Program-made: the position numbers and the translations under genes
Notes under the pieces: generated by a model
What the model saw: the letters and a program-made list of their open reading frames with translations, nothing else
What the model was told of the DNA's origin: nothing
Databases searched by the model: none
Shown: positions 11,088-23,225 of the stretch, piece by piece
Position numbering within the stretch: the first letter of the stretch is position 1
How the letters are laid out: each line of letters opens with the position of its first letter
DNA from: Tetracentron sinense
Lineage: Eukaryota > Streptophyta > Magnoliopsida > Trochodendrales > Trochodendraceae
DNA: 64,000 bases
Assembly: GCA_015143295.1 (NCBI GenBank)
Contig: CM026570.1
Location: 8,022,047-8,086,046 of the forward strand
Direction of reading: 5' to 3'

Positions 11088-11247
11088 AACTCTGTGAGAG
11101 CGAGGAGCAATAGTGCCCTCCTCGTCCGTGGAGCGAACAATTGCTCTTGTTTTATTATAGGATATAGGATAATTTGATTTTACTAATAGAGCAATAGTTT
11201 GCTCCTGGCAAGGAGCGACATATTGCTCCTCGCTCTCACATAGCCGA
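11088..11247. mobile_element. Small foldback element with GAGCGAGGAGCAAT arms
   Basis: The left arm contains GTGAGAGCGAGGAGCAATAG. The right arm contains its inverse, ATTGCTCCTCGCTCTCACA, and the inner parts (GGAGCGAACAATTGCTCT against AGAGCAATAGTTTGCTCC) also pair. A lone arm recurs at about 59684-59737. No TSD was identified. Confidence 0.7.
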
Positions 11248-11264
11248 CCTTCAACTCTCATCAA

Positions 11265-11410
11265 CTCCGGTTAATTTTTTTTAATTGTAGTTAAATTTTT
11301 TGTATTTTATTTTTCTAAAAGCCAAAGATAGATGAGTGAACCCTCAAGGGTAGATGAATCTTAACCACAGTTAAATGAAATTAGAAGGAAGACACGTGGC
11401 AAGAAAATGG
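11265..11410. repeat. Foldback-core repeat copy
   Basis: Contains TAGATGAATCTTAACCACAG and GAAGACACGTGGCAAG, the usual right half of the core. Confidence 0.55.
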
Positions 11411-12600
11411 AAGCCGAAATGCCCCTCTTCCCCTTATTGGCCACCTTCCAAGGTTTATCCTGACTTTCTTGGTTGTGTAGTATGAGGGGATCTGCACTGC
11501 AAGGGACTTAGTCAGGTGCTCTAAGAGACCCGAATACACTCATTGCCAATAAAAATTAGATGGTCTAAGCCCCAGAATGAGGTGAAGGGCTATGTCAATC
11601 GCTGCACATCAATTCAAAGGAATGGATCACACACATGGAATGTAAAGGGTACGTGAAACCAACCACAAATAAGGCCCGTTTTTCTCTCTACAGCCCTAAA
11701 GTGAGCTTGAGTAAAGCATTGTATCATTTCCGTTTAAATGATTGTAATTTTTGCAACACTTCATACTTTTTTTTGCTTAAGATGCGGATAATTGAAACAG
11801 TTATCTGGAAATGACTTAAAGGAGAAATTCACGGACTAGACATGTAGTGGACGTCTCGTTCGTATTTGCGCAATGGAGGGTGGGTGTCCTTGTCGTCGTC
11901 GGCCCCTAATTTACTATTTGTTTCAAAAAATAAAACAAAAAAAAAAGGGAAGGAACGATCATGACAGCCTCTGTTCTCTTGATGTAAGTTTGAATTGGAG
12001 GATTTTTTTTCAACCACTTGGACTGTATGTGCGTATGAACAGTTGCCCTTACAATGGCAACGGATTTTCTCTGACAGATGCCCAAGTATCACATTTGGGT
12101 AAGTCACTTCAGCTGACGCGTGAGATGGTGTTTCATTAAGGAGGTGATGTTATGCATCCGGGGCAGAGCCACATGGGGGCCAGCCCTGAAATTATGGAAA
12201 AAAAAAAACTATAATATTAATAAGGGCGTAGCCTGGGAGATGGATGGAGCTTGGGGTTGGGGCGCTATGGATCTCCTAAATTTCTGCAAAAAATTTTATT
12301 ATTTATAGATGGACACAAACATACACGATGGCCTATGAACTTGCCCTCAAAAAAAAAAAAAGGGCTGTGCCCCTCGAACCCCCTTTGTTAGCCCTCCTCC
12401 AAGAGAATCCTGGCTCTGTCCCTCCATGCATCTCGCACGTTTTGTTACAGTACGTGCACACCTCCCAGATTGCCACGCCTCCTCTTTTACACTTATTAAC
12501 TATGATTAAAATTTACTCAGCACTAAAGTAAAATAAATTAACCCTAGTTTTTAGGAAAAATATTTTTTAAGAAGTAACTTTGGTTATGATACACTCGTTC
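11411..12600. other. Intergenic, with C-rich dispersed repeat pieces
   Basis: No gene was recognised. Blocks with CAGAGCCACATGGGGGCCAG at about 12165 and CCTCGAACCCCCTTTGTTAG at about 12375 belong to the same dispersed family as 8230-8560. Several short open frames here overlap A-runs and have no family resemblance. Confidence 0.4.
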
Positions 12601-12739
12601 ATGTGATTATTTTTTTTAAAACTAAGATTAGATCATTTAACCCTAAGGGTGGTGAATCTTAACCACAGTTTTCAAGTGTTAAACATGAAATTTGGTGAGC
12701 TCAGAAGGTGTGTGTATACTGCTAAATGAAATATGCGAG

Positions 12740-13480
12740 ATGCATGCTAATCGAATCGTAATAATGTTTTAGGACCAATTGAATTCAAATCGGATTCCAA
12801 TCGTAATCATAAAATTCAATCTATTTTTTTTTATAATTGTTAAAACATATTTAATAAATCATAAAAATAAAATAATATATTATCTAAAAGATTTCATTCA
12901 TATCTATTGATAAAAGAAAGTAATGAACATTTCATTGCATACACTATACAAAATACGAATAAACTCCATGTATGAAACGAAACATACTTAACTCTTAAAT
13001 TATCAAAGATACATCAACAAAAGTAAACTCATATAATCATGTTGTATGATAACTAGTATCAAACGACTTATACAATTAAAAAGATTAATAAAATAAACTA
13101 TTATGTTCTCCCATAGTCTAACTCTTAAACTTCATCTTTTTTTTTCTCTTTTCTTTTTTCTCCCGTGTCACAACAATATAGAGAAAATCCAAATAGAAGT
13201 TTTGGTATGTTCCTAAGAGAGATTTTCCTATTACTTTTCTTTTCTTAAAAGACATAAATAACCTTTATAAATTGAAAGAGTAGAAAAATATTCAAAAGAT
13301 ATTGATCCTTTATAAGATTTTTGTGTTCAAATCGCATGAATCGTATGATTTGAATTATAATCTAAATTATAAATCAAATAAGATTTATCCAATTAAAATT
13401 TTTACTTGCGATTTGAATCATTTTACTTGGGATTCGATTCAAATCATAAGATTTGAATTATAAATCGCAAGGATTTAACA
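12740..13480. repeat. AT-rich element with hAT-like subterminal motifs
   Basis: Both ends of this A/T-rich stretch are dense in AATCG/CGATT motifs: ACCAATTGAATTCAAATCGG on the left, GGGATTCGATTCAAATCAT on the right. This suggests a decayed non-autonomous hAT-like element. Termini and TSD could not be defined. Confidence 0.35.
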
Positions 13481-13769
13481 ACCATAACTATCATCTCCTT
13501 AGTTAATTATCACTGCTCGTATTAGTTGAAAAGGCTTACCCGATTGTGACACTTGGGCATCTCCAAGAGAAAATCTGTTGCCTTCATAATTAATATTTTA
13601 TAAGGTTCATATCAGCTGCTGAGTTTTTCTCTTTGCATGAATTCTGTTTTGCGTAGAAACTCGTGATTTATGCAAAGTTTTGCTTAGAATAAAAGATAGT
13701 GAAGAACAAGGTCACCAAAGTAAGCTTATCATCAATAGAAAATTGGCACGTGGCATTAAACTAAGTAGC

Positions 13770-14070
13770 TATTTCATGTGCCCCTTTTAACTGTGATTAA
13801 AATTGAAGCCACAAAAATCTAACTCTCTTTAACTCTAGTCCAGAGTCACTAATCATTAGGATTAAAGAATATAACTTTAATTTTTAGGAAAAAAAAGTTT
13901 TATTTTTAAATTTTTTTTTTTCAGCTATGCTTAAGATTCACTAAACCTTAGGGTTTAAGAATCTAACTTTTGTTTTTAGAAAAAATTCTCTTTTAACTCT
14001 CTTCGACTGTGATTAAGATTCATTAACTCTTAGGGTTAAAGAATTTAAGATTGCTTTTTAGAAGTAGGTA
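13770..14070. repeat. Consecutive reverse-oriented foldback-core pieces
   Basis: Three successive minus-oriented copies of the core (for example TAAGATTCACTAAACCTTAG and AAGATTCATTAACTC), separated by runs of T. They resemble the array at the window start but in the opposite direction. Confidence 0.6.
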
Positions 14071-17000
14071 AGCATTTATTTTTTAGAGGCAACATGTTAC
14101 ATAAGTAACCCATTTTTTAAAGACAAGTGGCCCAATAAACTTGCGCATTCAGCTAGCAAGTGGAGCGTACAGTCCGCTAATCAGTGCTCTTTTGCATATA
14201 TCCTTGTTACTTTTACTTCAGTTAAGATTTAAATTAATGCTGATGATAAAATGACATAATTTTCCCTTGCTTAAGTTATTTTTCCTTCTTATAAAATGTT
14301 ATTGGTGTTAGTTTTATCAATTAAATTATTATTTTTAAATTTCTTCTTATCTTTCTAGTATCATGACTTTATTGACATGAAAAAGAATCTAATTATGACT
14401 TTAGTTACATATAATCAAAAAAATTTATTATTTATAAACAAAATAAAAAATGGTTCCATGACTTATCCTAGCATCTTACACCATCAACTGATGTTATGCA
14501 CCGACTTCTCGGACATTTATTTCACTGTATAATAGAAATCGACGTGCCAAATTCATTAGTATCATCACCATCATATTCAGTCCTTTGTCAAGATTATTAA
14601 GGATCAGGAACACAGGTCCTGACAATCTAATCTGTTTACCATATATTCTGCTAAAAGGATCTGTTAATTTCATGAGCATTATAAAGGAACGACACTCATG
14701 ATTGCTTAACATGCCTGGTATGTTGTTTAATATTTGCCATAATAAAGATATAAGAGTACTCCCACAAGTGAAAAAACCTGAAATATCTCCAGTGGACGCC
14801 TAATTGAGTGGTTCAAGGATAATTAAACAACTTGTGCTAGAGTTGGTGAGCCTAATACTCTTACTATATTTTTCCGCCCATAATTGATTAAGCATTGGTT
14901 TAGTTTCTTTTATCTTTTTTGATGATTCTAGTACTACGTCGACTTAGGAATTGTCATCGAGTTAAAGCATTGGTTTACGCATCGTTCTCGCGTTAGGCGT
15001 GATTTTTTATGATCCCATGTGTTCAGTGATTATGCGCATAAACATTGTTTAATCAAAAAATTTCCCTCTAAAATAATCAGAACTAAAGTTGAAAATAAAG
15101 TAATAAAGGAGCATGTTTTAGAGGATTCTGAATTTCTAAGACAGGTTAGAAATATACTGTAGCGTTAGCCATCTTGAGCTTTTTATAAAGATGTTTTTGA
15201 GATCTTACCAAGCTCAACCAAGATAACAAAAGCTGTTTCACTGATATCTTATTTTTTTGATGAGTGTTCTTTCACATGTCATCTGGATTAATGATGGTGG
15301 GATGTGAAGCAACAATGATTAGTTTGAAAAGGGAAAGGAAGAACCATGTTAAACAAACTGTATAATCACTAGAACAAACATGGAATCATCAATTAGACTG
15401 TTTCTCTATTTTTTTTCCCTTTTATAAAGAGAAGAACTGTTGGTAATTAATAAAAAAGCAAGCCTTTAACAAAAACAAACCTTTCTTTTTACAAGTGATA
15501 CAAGATCAGGACTTCTCAGGAGGCCACCCATTCTAGTACTACTCTCCATGAGCAGTGTAATTAATTTTGAGAGTTCATAGGGATCCGATATACTAGTGCT
15601 GATATGATTACACCCAAAAGGATTTATCCTCATCATTAGGCAAAGCCCCAACATTGCCATTTCTTCAAAAATCACAATTAATGTTTTCAATATTAGCGAT
15701 TACTTTGTTTTTGCAAACACATTTACCGATAATTTAATTTAACCTCAAGTTTTTTTTCCAAGTTGAATTAAAGAAGCATTTCCTTGATCCGCGGATGTTG
15801 ACCTATACGAGTTTGGCTATGTCCGTGGTCGATCAATAAATCATGAGTACTACACAGTAAATACTAAAGTTGCACTTTAGGATTACCTATTCCACATATT
15901 CTAATTTGTGCTATATATCTACTCAATTCACATAACTTCTTAGTTCCACCACTCCATTTTTAAAAAAAAATTCTTAGAGAAACACCCATAATTAAGAGTG
16001 TGGGAATTTGGCCTAACCTAGAAAGAATTACAAAAGCAAAAGGTGGAGGATTGGGACATAAACCCTTTTTTTTCCTTGGTAGTGGAGAGAAAATGATTCA
16101 AGCATACCTGTAGAGACTACACTCACTAGAGAAATCATCTGTTTTGCCAAATAACCCCCTCATTTTCCTCTTAAATTTTGTTTAAACCAATGATAAAATG
16201 ATGAAGGTGAGTAAATCACGTTGAGAGATCTAGAGAGAGAGAGAGAGATCTAGAGAGAGAGAGATTGGGTTGGGTTGGGTGGGAAGGGGACCGACATGGT
16301 GGAGGACAATTATAAATAATGAGTGGGGAGACAAACTCCTTCTTTTAGGTTAGATTAATACTAGTGGGACTGAGAGAGGAGTGGTTCTAGTGGCGCACGG
16401 CCCATGTTGTAGGACAAGTGATCTTTTATCCTTCAAGATCTCCATTAAAATATCATTATCTAGATAAGCTTATGTGCATTATTAGAAGAGAGGATAATAT
16501 AAACTAAAATATAACATGCCTAATACGCCCACATGCACGTATATTAGGTACCTGTCCTGATCACAAACAATCTGAAAATTATACCCTCACCTCAACTCAA
16601 GCTTATATAGTACTCGCCCTCCGGCTACCATGGTGAAATTATGCCCTTAATTTTTAGAGAGATCTCGGGCTCTAGCTAGTCTCCGAGAGTTACTCACACC
16701 ATTTACTAACACTAACTTTACTAATAATAGATTACGCCTTTATCCAAAAAAATCTCAATGTTTTTTCTATCGTTATATGAAATTCAAAAGGAAAAAAAGA
16801 AAATCAAGGTTCCCATTTCTTCAAGAACCAACATGGGAGACTAGTTATTTATCAAAAAATTTATTATATATAATTTAACAAAAAAGAAAAAGCCTCCCTA
16901 ACTCTGCTTGCTCTTTCTAGACAGCATTGTCATTTAACTAGCAGTCTGCATGGTTCAACATGCCTAGACTTAGATACATTTGAATTATTATGAAACCAGA

Positions 17001-18230
17001 AGAAAAAGAGATCCATTATTTAGCTTAATTTGCTTGCAACCTGCCATCCAGTAATTACATTTGCAAAGTTCGATCTCAAAAAATGTTATCCTCAAAGTAT
17101 TTCAAGTTTAAAAACCATCAATAACCATTGATAACTATCTCTGTACCTATTATCCGGCAACGGAATATCGATGTGGAATATAATTAAATGACATAATACA
17201 ATACAATTCATGTTACTAGGTCCAAATCACTGGGATAAGCCAACAAGGCATGTTTTTGGATCTTTTTTATATTTTCTCAAATATTCGAAATTTCAAGCAA
17301 GCAAAAGCTAGACTTAATTTCTCTCATCCTTAATTACTCAAAAAGGGATAATAGAACAAACCATTTTAAGAGACCCAATCACTTGTTTATCCTATTACCA
17401 TTTAGGGGTGAATATGACTACCATTCTCAAATAGACTGGTATGATTGTGTCAGTGGTAATGTCTATTTCAAGTGGTTCAATTCTTTGAATTGAGGTATGA
17501 CGATTGATAAGTGCACCATTTAACACAACTTCACAATAGGCGCAAAGGGCTCTAACACCCTAACACTGTATAACAACATGTGTTGCGGCCTAACCGTACT
17601 CCCAAAAAAAAAAAAAACTAGCATTATGCTACTTTTAAAGCATTTAATTATCATATTGAGATCGAGATCTAATAACGAAAGGTGGCAGGAAATAATCTTT
17701 CCTGTTGAATGAATCTTCCATATATAGTTTCTTATAGTTATATAAGTAAGAAATTTATAAAAGAAATAATAAAGAATTAATTATAATAATCAAGAATATT
17801 GAGAAGTCAAAAAATGAAAAATATTGTAACAGTGGGGGTGTTTACGAGGAAATTCCACATTCAAAACCCAATGGCCGAGGAGTTGGCCATCACATGGAGC
17901 CATGTTGGGTGCTGTTCCCCGCCCCCAATCCTCATTCACTCTGGCTTTCGTCCACACCACACCCACTAGACCCTCTCTCTCTCTCTCTTCCACAATTTTG
18001 GTCAATACTCCTCGCAGTTTGTGCTGCTTACATTACCTTGTTTTCCTTATAGCTATTAGCCTAATACTATCACCCTATAAAGGAGCTGTTTACCTTCTCT
18101 TCACTCCATTATTTTGACTTTGAAGTTTATGCATATCTTTATCAACTTCGTCATCCCGATTGGGACGCTTCAACATTGCTACTAATTGGAGCCAGACGTA
18201 GGAATAGACGGACATGACGATATCCTGATC
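14071..18230. other. Long AT-rich stretch, no recognised gene
   Basis: No family could be assigned. Two minus-strand open stretches, 15466-15690 and 14494-14712, have unusually non-repetitive protein text (for example NHECRSFIMLMKL and LLRSPDLVSLVKRK). The first is followed by a donor-like AAG/GTTTGT. They could be exons of a decayed host gene but show no motif I recognise. GA-rich microsatellite tracts lie at about 16228-16264 and a CT tract at about 17970-17988. Confidence 0.35.
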
Positions 18231-18239
18231 GGTTCATTG

Positions 18240-18548
18240 TCAATTGCAATTGAACTCTCCCAGTGTTCAATTGTACCCATAGGTTAACACGTGTTCATTT
18301 TAACTTTTATTAACTGTGGCCAAGATTCACTAATTCTTAAGATTTAATATTATAACCTGAGTTTTCTTTTTTTTAAAAATATTTTACTTTTAGAGTTTAT
18401 TTTTTTTTTAAAAAATCAAAGCTATATTATTGAAGTCCAAGGGTTAGTGAAACTTAACCACAATTAATATGGGCTAAAAAGGACACTTGTTGACATGTGG
18501 GTGTGAATGTGTGATTAAACTCGTGGAGAGTTCAATTGCGATCTTGAC
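18240..18548. mobile_element. Foldback element of about 310 bp
   Basis: The left arm begins TCAATTGCAATTGAACTCTC and contains GGTTAACACGTGTTCATTTT. The right arm contains AAAGGACACTTGTTGACATG and ends in GGAGAGTTCAATTGCGATC. The inner parts are the dispersed core in opposite orientations around a T/A-rich centre. The outer arms share sequence with the 3' part of the Helitrons at 6547 and 19872, suggesting that the Helitron family captured or descends from this repeat. Confidence 0.7.
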
Positions 18549-18935
18549 CATATCCATTCCATTTTATAAAAATTATAACTTTTAATGAGGAATTTCTTCC
18601 TTCTTGCCTTTTTTAAGTTATTAGTTTTCATTGAGTATATTTACAACATCTCACTTAACTCTCATTTATTTTATTACCAAATTTTTTCTTTCATAAATTT
18701 TTTATTTATCCCTCTCAACTTAGCCAAACTTTTAATTTCCCTGTAATTTTTTCAATTGCAAAAAATCTTCCCTCACTGACTTGATCCCGGTACCATTCTC
18801 ATTAAAAGGAGCACAACATCTCATCTCAGCTGGAAGTGCATTTATGCAATTATCAATTTGGTCTAAAGATATACTGAAAAGGAACGAAAAAATTTGCCAA
18901 AAGATAACAACTTGTCTAATCTACCTAGGCATGTC

Positions 18936-19622
18936 TAGGGCTATAAACGGATCAGAATTGTATCGGATATATATGGTGATATCTGAATCCAACCTGATTA
19001 AAATTCCACATATTCGAATTCCATTCGCTTAGATTCTAAATTGTCCAATTGAAATATGAATAACATTACTAATATTTATTATTATTATTAATATCCTTAA
19101 AAACTAATATTTAAATTTAAAATTTTAAAAAATATATTGATAGTAATGTAATATGTGTACAAAGTTATTATTATTATTATTATACTAGCAGGTGGCACGT
19201 GCGATGCACGTGAGAGCGAGGGGAAGGAGTTAACCACAGTTAATAGGAGTTAAAAGGGACACATGTTAACCAGCGGGTGCAATTGAACTCTCCCCGAGTT
19301 CAATTGCGATTGACTATGATTCTATTATTTAAATAGATAGATGAGGGTAGTTTGGGAATTAAAGTAAATCATTAAATTAAAGTTTTGTTTTATATAAGGG
19401 TAGTCTAGGAATTTCGGGAAATTCAAGCTACGCTTGCCTCTCCCATTATAATAGTAAAGATAATGTAATCGAATCGAATTTTAATTGAATTGATATAAAT
19501 CCAAACTTGATCAAATTATAATCGAATTCAATGCCTCAAATCCATATTTAATTTGATGAATTTAATATATGATCAAGTGAATCGAATTCAAATCTTGAGA
19601 TCCAATCCATCGACAGCCCTTA
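18936..19622. mobile_element. Non-autonomous hAT-like element with nested Helitron
   Basis: The left end, TAGGGCTATAAACGGATC, and the inverted right end, TAAGGGCTGTCGATGG, resemble the TAGGG-TGTCAATGG termini common in plant hAT elements. The subterminal regions are rich in GAATCGAATT motifs. No matching 8 bp TSD was found. A Helitron (19185-19460) sits inside. Confidence 0.55.
19185..19460 (-). mobile_element. Short non-autonomous Helitron
   Basis: On the minus strand it begins TCTTTACTATTATAATGGG (ending at plus 19460) after an A. It ends with the hairpin CACGTGCATCGCACGTG, then CCACCTGCTAG, followed by T. It is 276 bp long with single, complete termini, and is the cleanest copy of the family in the window. 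It has no coding capacity and lies within the hAT-like element 18936-19622. Confidence 0.85.
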
Positions 19623-19808
19623 AGTGTATAAACTATAGAATATGGACAACAAAAACATCTTGTAAATGAGCGAGTCTCCAGTCTAAAACTCATAAATCGA
19701 ATTCAAATCTTGAGATTCAATCCATCGACAGCCTTTAAGTGTATAAAATATAGAATATGGACAACAAAAACATCATGTAAATGAGCGAGGCTCCGGTCTA
19801 AAACTCAC
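19581..19808. repeat. Two-copy tandem duplication, period 115 bp
   Basis: The block from ATCGAATTCAAATCTTGAGA through CATCGACAGCC and TATGGACAACAAAAACATC to the TCTAAAACTCA end occurs at 19581-19695 and again from 19696. It includes the right terminus of the hAT-like element, so the terminus itself was duplicated. Confidence 0.85.
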
Positions 19809-19871
19809 AAAAATGCAGGCCTAAGCCTTGCTCATTGACACCCCTAACCTACCCTTAGAATTACTATAAAA

Positions 19872-20275
19872 TCTTTACTATTATAATGCGAGAGACAGCC
19901 GTAGATGATTTTGCTCAAATTTCCATACTACCTTTATATCAAAACAAAATTTTGATTTAATGTTTACTTTAATTCCCAAAGTACCCCTTGCCTTTGATTT
20001 AATTTCAAACTATCCTTGCTCATCTATCAATTTTGAATCACAGCCAATCGCGATTGAATTCAAGGAGAGTTCAATCACACCCGCAGATTAACACGTGACC
20101 CTTTTAACTCCTATTAACTGTGGTTAACTCCTTCATCTCGCTCTTATGTGCATCGCACATGCTACTAGCGAGTTTGATCGCACTCGCGGGTTAACAAGTG
20201 TCCCTTTTAACTCCTATTAATTGTGGTTAACTCCTTCCCCTTGCTCCCACTTGCAATGCCCGAGCCACCCGCTAG
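19872..20275 (+). mobile_element. Non-autonomous Helitron with doubled 3' end
   Basis: It starts TCTTTACTATTATAATGCG after an A. A first Helitron 3' end, hairpin ATGTGCATCGCACAT plus GCTACTAG, is reached at 20168. The sequence then repeats the roughly 107 bp 3' domain and ends GAGCCACCCGCTAG at 20275, followed by T. Only the outer end has the A/T insertion context. The minus-strand Helitron at 6547 has the same doubled-end arrangement. Confidence 0.83.
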
Positions 20276-20334
20276 TCTTAAATAATCATAAAGCTAAGAT
20301 AAGGATATCAGTAATTTTAAAAAGGAGTCAAATC

Positions 20335-20760
20335 CTCTCCTATCACGTTTGTACTCAGGAGAGTTCAATGGCACACTAAAAAAATCCCCTTTTAACTCTA
20401 GTTAAAAAGTTTGAAGGTTTGTATTTTTTTCCCCTAAAAATTAAGGTTAATTTATTTAGCCCAAGGGTTAGAGAATCTTAATACAATTAAGACTTTAGAG
20501 TTGGGATTGAACTTCCCAAGTTCAATCGCACCCAAATGTCAATAGGTCTCTTTTAAAATCTGTTAACTATGGTTAAGATTCACAAATTCATTGGATTCAA
20601 CAATCTAACCTCAATTTTAAAAAAAAGAAAATATAATAGTAAGAGTTAAACTTGTTTTTATTTTTTGGTAAAGTAGAGTTAAACTTTTTAACCAGAGTTA
20701 AAAATACCTTTTTGGACTTGTGAGTGGATTGAAGTGGGGAGAGTTCAATGGCAGCTGGAC
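20335..20760. repeat. Cluster of foldback-core and GAGAGTTCAATGG pieces
   Basis: Contains GAGAGTTCAATGGCA near both ends and an inverted GAACTTCCCAAGTTC in the middle, with core pieces between. It is a rearranged set of the same repeats as 18240-18548, and no clean termini are visible. Confidence 0.5.
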
Positions 20761-21243
20761 AGGATCTCGACTGGAGACTTTGTTGACACTAAGACAGTAT
20801 CATGTCAAAATCTTAAAAAGATATTCCACGTCAAAACACAGCATACGTCCAGATTGTGAGACACCGAACATTAACGTATGCTCTATCCATATATAGCTTT
20901 CTTTACCCAAAAAAACTAACAAAGAAAAGAAATGAAGCAGTAATTCTATTTAGCCGAGCCGAACCGAGTGGAGCGAAGCCGAAAAAAGGAACGGTAAAAT
21001 GATAAAACTGTAGAAAATTAAAGAAAGAAGGGTAAAAGAGTAAAAAAAAAATTGAGAGAAAAAGCAAAAGATGACGGAACTCCTTAACGAAAAGGATTGT
21101 CAGATAGCCTGGCAGACAGAGAGGGCTCCCCTCTGAAGCGGAATCTTTTCTGTACGGCTCAGAGTGGAGAGACCCCACGCCCAAACCCACACGCCTAATT
21201 ATTGTTGCCTCTCCAGCAGCGGCCAGAATGAAAAGACCAAAAG

Positions 21244-21530
21244 GGCCTCGGATTCTCTCTAAGCTAGAAACCCCGTTCTCTCCGGCAACCATAAAAGGAG
21301 ACAAGTGGTGGAGAAGTTAAAATCACGGGTTCCATGATTTTTACTTCTCCGCACATTACATGACACATTTTGATAAGACGGTGACATAAAGGGAGAAAGA
21401 TATTAAGTGGAGAGAAGTCAAAATCATGAGAAAAAAATAAGATGACTTCTCCTCTTTTTATCGTCACATGTCTCCTATTCTATGGTTGCCCAAGACAGGT
21501 TTTTGGCTTCACCAGAGAGAATCCAAGGCC
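21244..21530. mobile_element. Mutator-type MITE
   Basis: Inverted ends are GGCCTCGGATTCTCTCTAAG and, reverse-complemented from the right, GGCCTTGGATTCTCTCTGGT. The interior has the family's inverted GGAGAAGTTAAAATCA and GTCAAAATCATGAG blocks. The flanks do not give a convincing 9 bp TSD. Confidence 0.75.
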
Positions 21531-21593
21531 AAAGAAAAAATCTCTCGCCATTTTTGCAACATGCACGTGGCTTCATTCTAAGAGTACCCCGTG

Positions 21594-21882
21594 GCCTCAA
21601 ATTATCTCCGGCAAATGTCAGAAAAGTGCTCTCAAGCTATTACAATGTGTGCGATAAATGGTTGGAGAAGTCATTTCATAGGCCTATGATTTTGATTTCT
21701 CCAACCATTAAGTGACATGTGGCGATAAAATGATGATATAAAGGGGGGAGAAATATCAAATGAGGAGAAGTTAAATAATGAGAGAAAATAAAATAATTTC
21801 TCCCTTTCCCGGTAAGTGTCGCACACATTGTGGTAGCCCGAGAACACGTTTATAGTATCCCACTAAGAGAGAATCCGAGGCC
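21594..21882. mobile_element. Mutator-type MITE with decayed TSD
   Basis: The left end reads GCCTCAAATTATCTCCGGC and the inverted right end GGCCTCGGATTCTCTCTTAG. The flanks TACCCCGTG and TACTCCGCG match at 7 of 9 positions. It lies 60 bp from the previous MITE of the same family. Confidence 0.72.
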
Positions 21883-22367
21883 TACTCCGCGAGTGGACAT
21901 GGATGTGATGACGATAGCCTCACGTCACGCGCAAGTAAGGAGACACGCCCCTTGTCAGATGGGGTTGCATCTTTGCATGGGGATATAGCTGGTCAACCTT
22001 TCCCTTCAGAGGCGGTTAGGGCTTTCTAAAAGAAAGAGCGAATTTCACGCACTTATTTGGGAGTTCCTAAATTACTCTCAACTTTTTATAAATGACATAT
22101 GTGTCCTATTTACATCGGGCTGCACCAGTGGAGAACTACCGGCCCAGCCCCTGGGGCGGGCTGGGCCAGTTTTGGGCTCAATTTTGGGTTCAACGTTGAG
22201 TCTGGTTGGATACAAACGAACTTTAGCCCAATGTGAGGGTGAGCAACACAATCTTTTTGAACTTTTTGGTCATTCTTCTCAATTTAAAAGGCCTTGACAT
22301 CTGCTAAATACAATAATATCTCACTATTTCACTTTACTGAAGAGTGAAATTAGCAACAATGCTCGCT

Positions 22368-22556
22368 ATAGCTGGAACCAAATCGTCTGTGTTATTTGGT
22401 GTGACCTTCCTTGTGTTCTTCGTATTTAAAGATCAAGATCTCCTATACCAACTATTTTAACATACAAGACTAGATCTTAGCCTTTCAACCTTTAAGAACA
22501 CAAGGAAGGTCACACCAAATAGTAAAGATGATATGATTTCGTTGTAGCCCAAGGTT
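22368..22556. repeat. Inverted repeat with 28 bp perfect stem
   Basis: Bases 22393-22420 (starting TATTTGGTGTGACCTTCC) are perfectly complementary to 22494-22521 (ending GGTCACACCAAATA), with a 73 nt loop. Weaker pairing extends outward (CAAATC with GATTTCG) and inward (AAGATC). It could be a small foldback transposon or the source of a hairpin RNA. No TSD or promoter was identified. Confidence 0.7.
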
Positions 22557-22949
22557 ACAAATAAATATTGCCCTCTAAAAATACCAAAAAATGTGTCAAG
22601 TACAAGCTTTTTATAAGTGCAATATACTGTAAATCTGACACATTTTTTAATGTATTCATTGGTTGTATGTATCCCTGGGCTAAGTTTCACTCTATTAAGA
22701 AGGTGATGACATCAATCAAATTGTGTGCTATCAATTCAAAACAAAAAAAAAAAGGGAATATGGCTACAAATAAGATCCAATTAGAGTGCCCCTCTCCGTA
22801 GGAAATGAAACCAAGATCTCCTCCAACTGGTTATCCATTACTCTCTCTCTCACACATCTTTATTACAGGTTTAAATGTGTGTTTGTTAGTACGTTAAAAA
22901 ATCCTTATTATTATTATTATTCAATTGTTTTTGTAGTAAAAGTGGCCAT

Positions 22950-23090
22950 TGCCTTTTTTTTTTTTTTTTTAAAGATAAATGTGGATATCCTGAGTCTTAA
23001 AAACTACTAGTCTCAGCTGCATAGGGAATACCCCCACCCCATACAATTGATATTGAGGGGAGCCCAATAATCGACCTGGAGACCTCCGGG
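22950..23090 (-). mobile_element. Short retroelement insertion with TSD
   Basis: A 141 bp insert is flanked by exact GTGGCCAT repeats at 22942-22949 and 23091-23098. Its T-run at 22953-22970 is a poly-A tail read on the minus strand. The paralogous copy near 23990 reads GAAGTGCCATAGC without the insert, confirming the boundaries. No polymerase III boxes were recognised, so it may be a truncated LINE or SINE. Confidence 0.82.
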
Positions 23091-23225
23091 GTGGCCATAG
23101 CTTAATAATTATTTTTTTTGTAAGTATAACTTAATCAATTTTGTTTCGCATTTCTCATTATCCTATAAGTTTGATTATATTTATAAAACCTAGTCTCATT
23201 CACATGCATTAACTTCTTCTTCAAG

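Noticed and set aside
20903-21304. 133-codon minus-strand open frame
   Set aside because: It crosses a Mutator MITE end and low-complexity A-rich sequence, and has no recognised motif.
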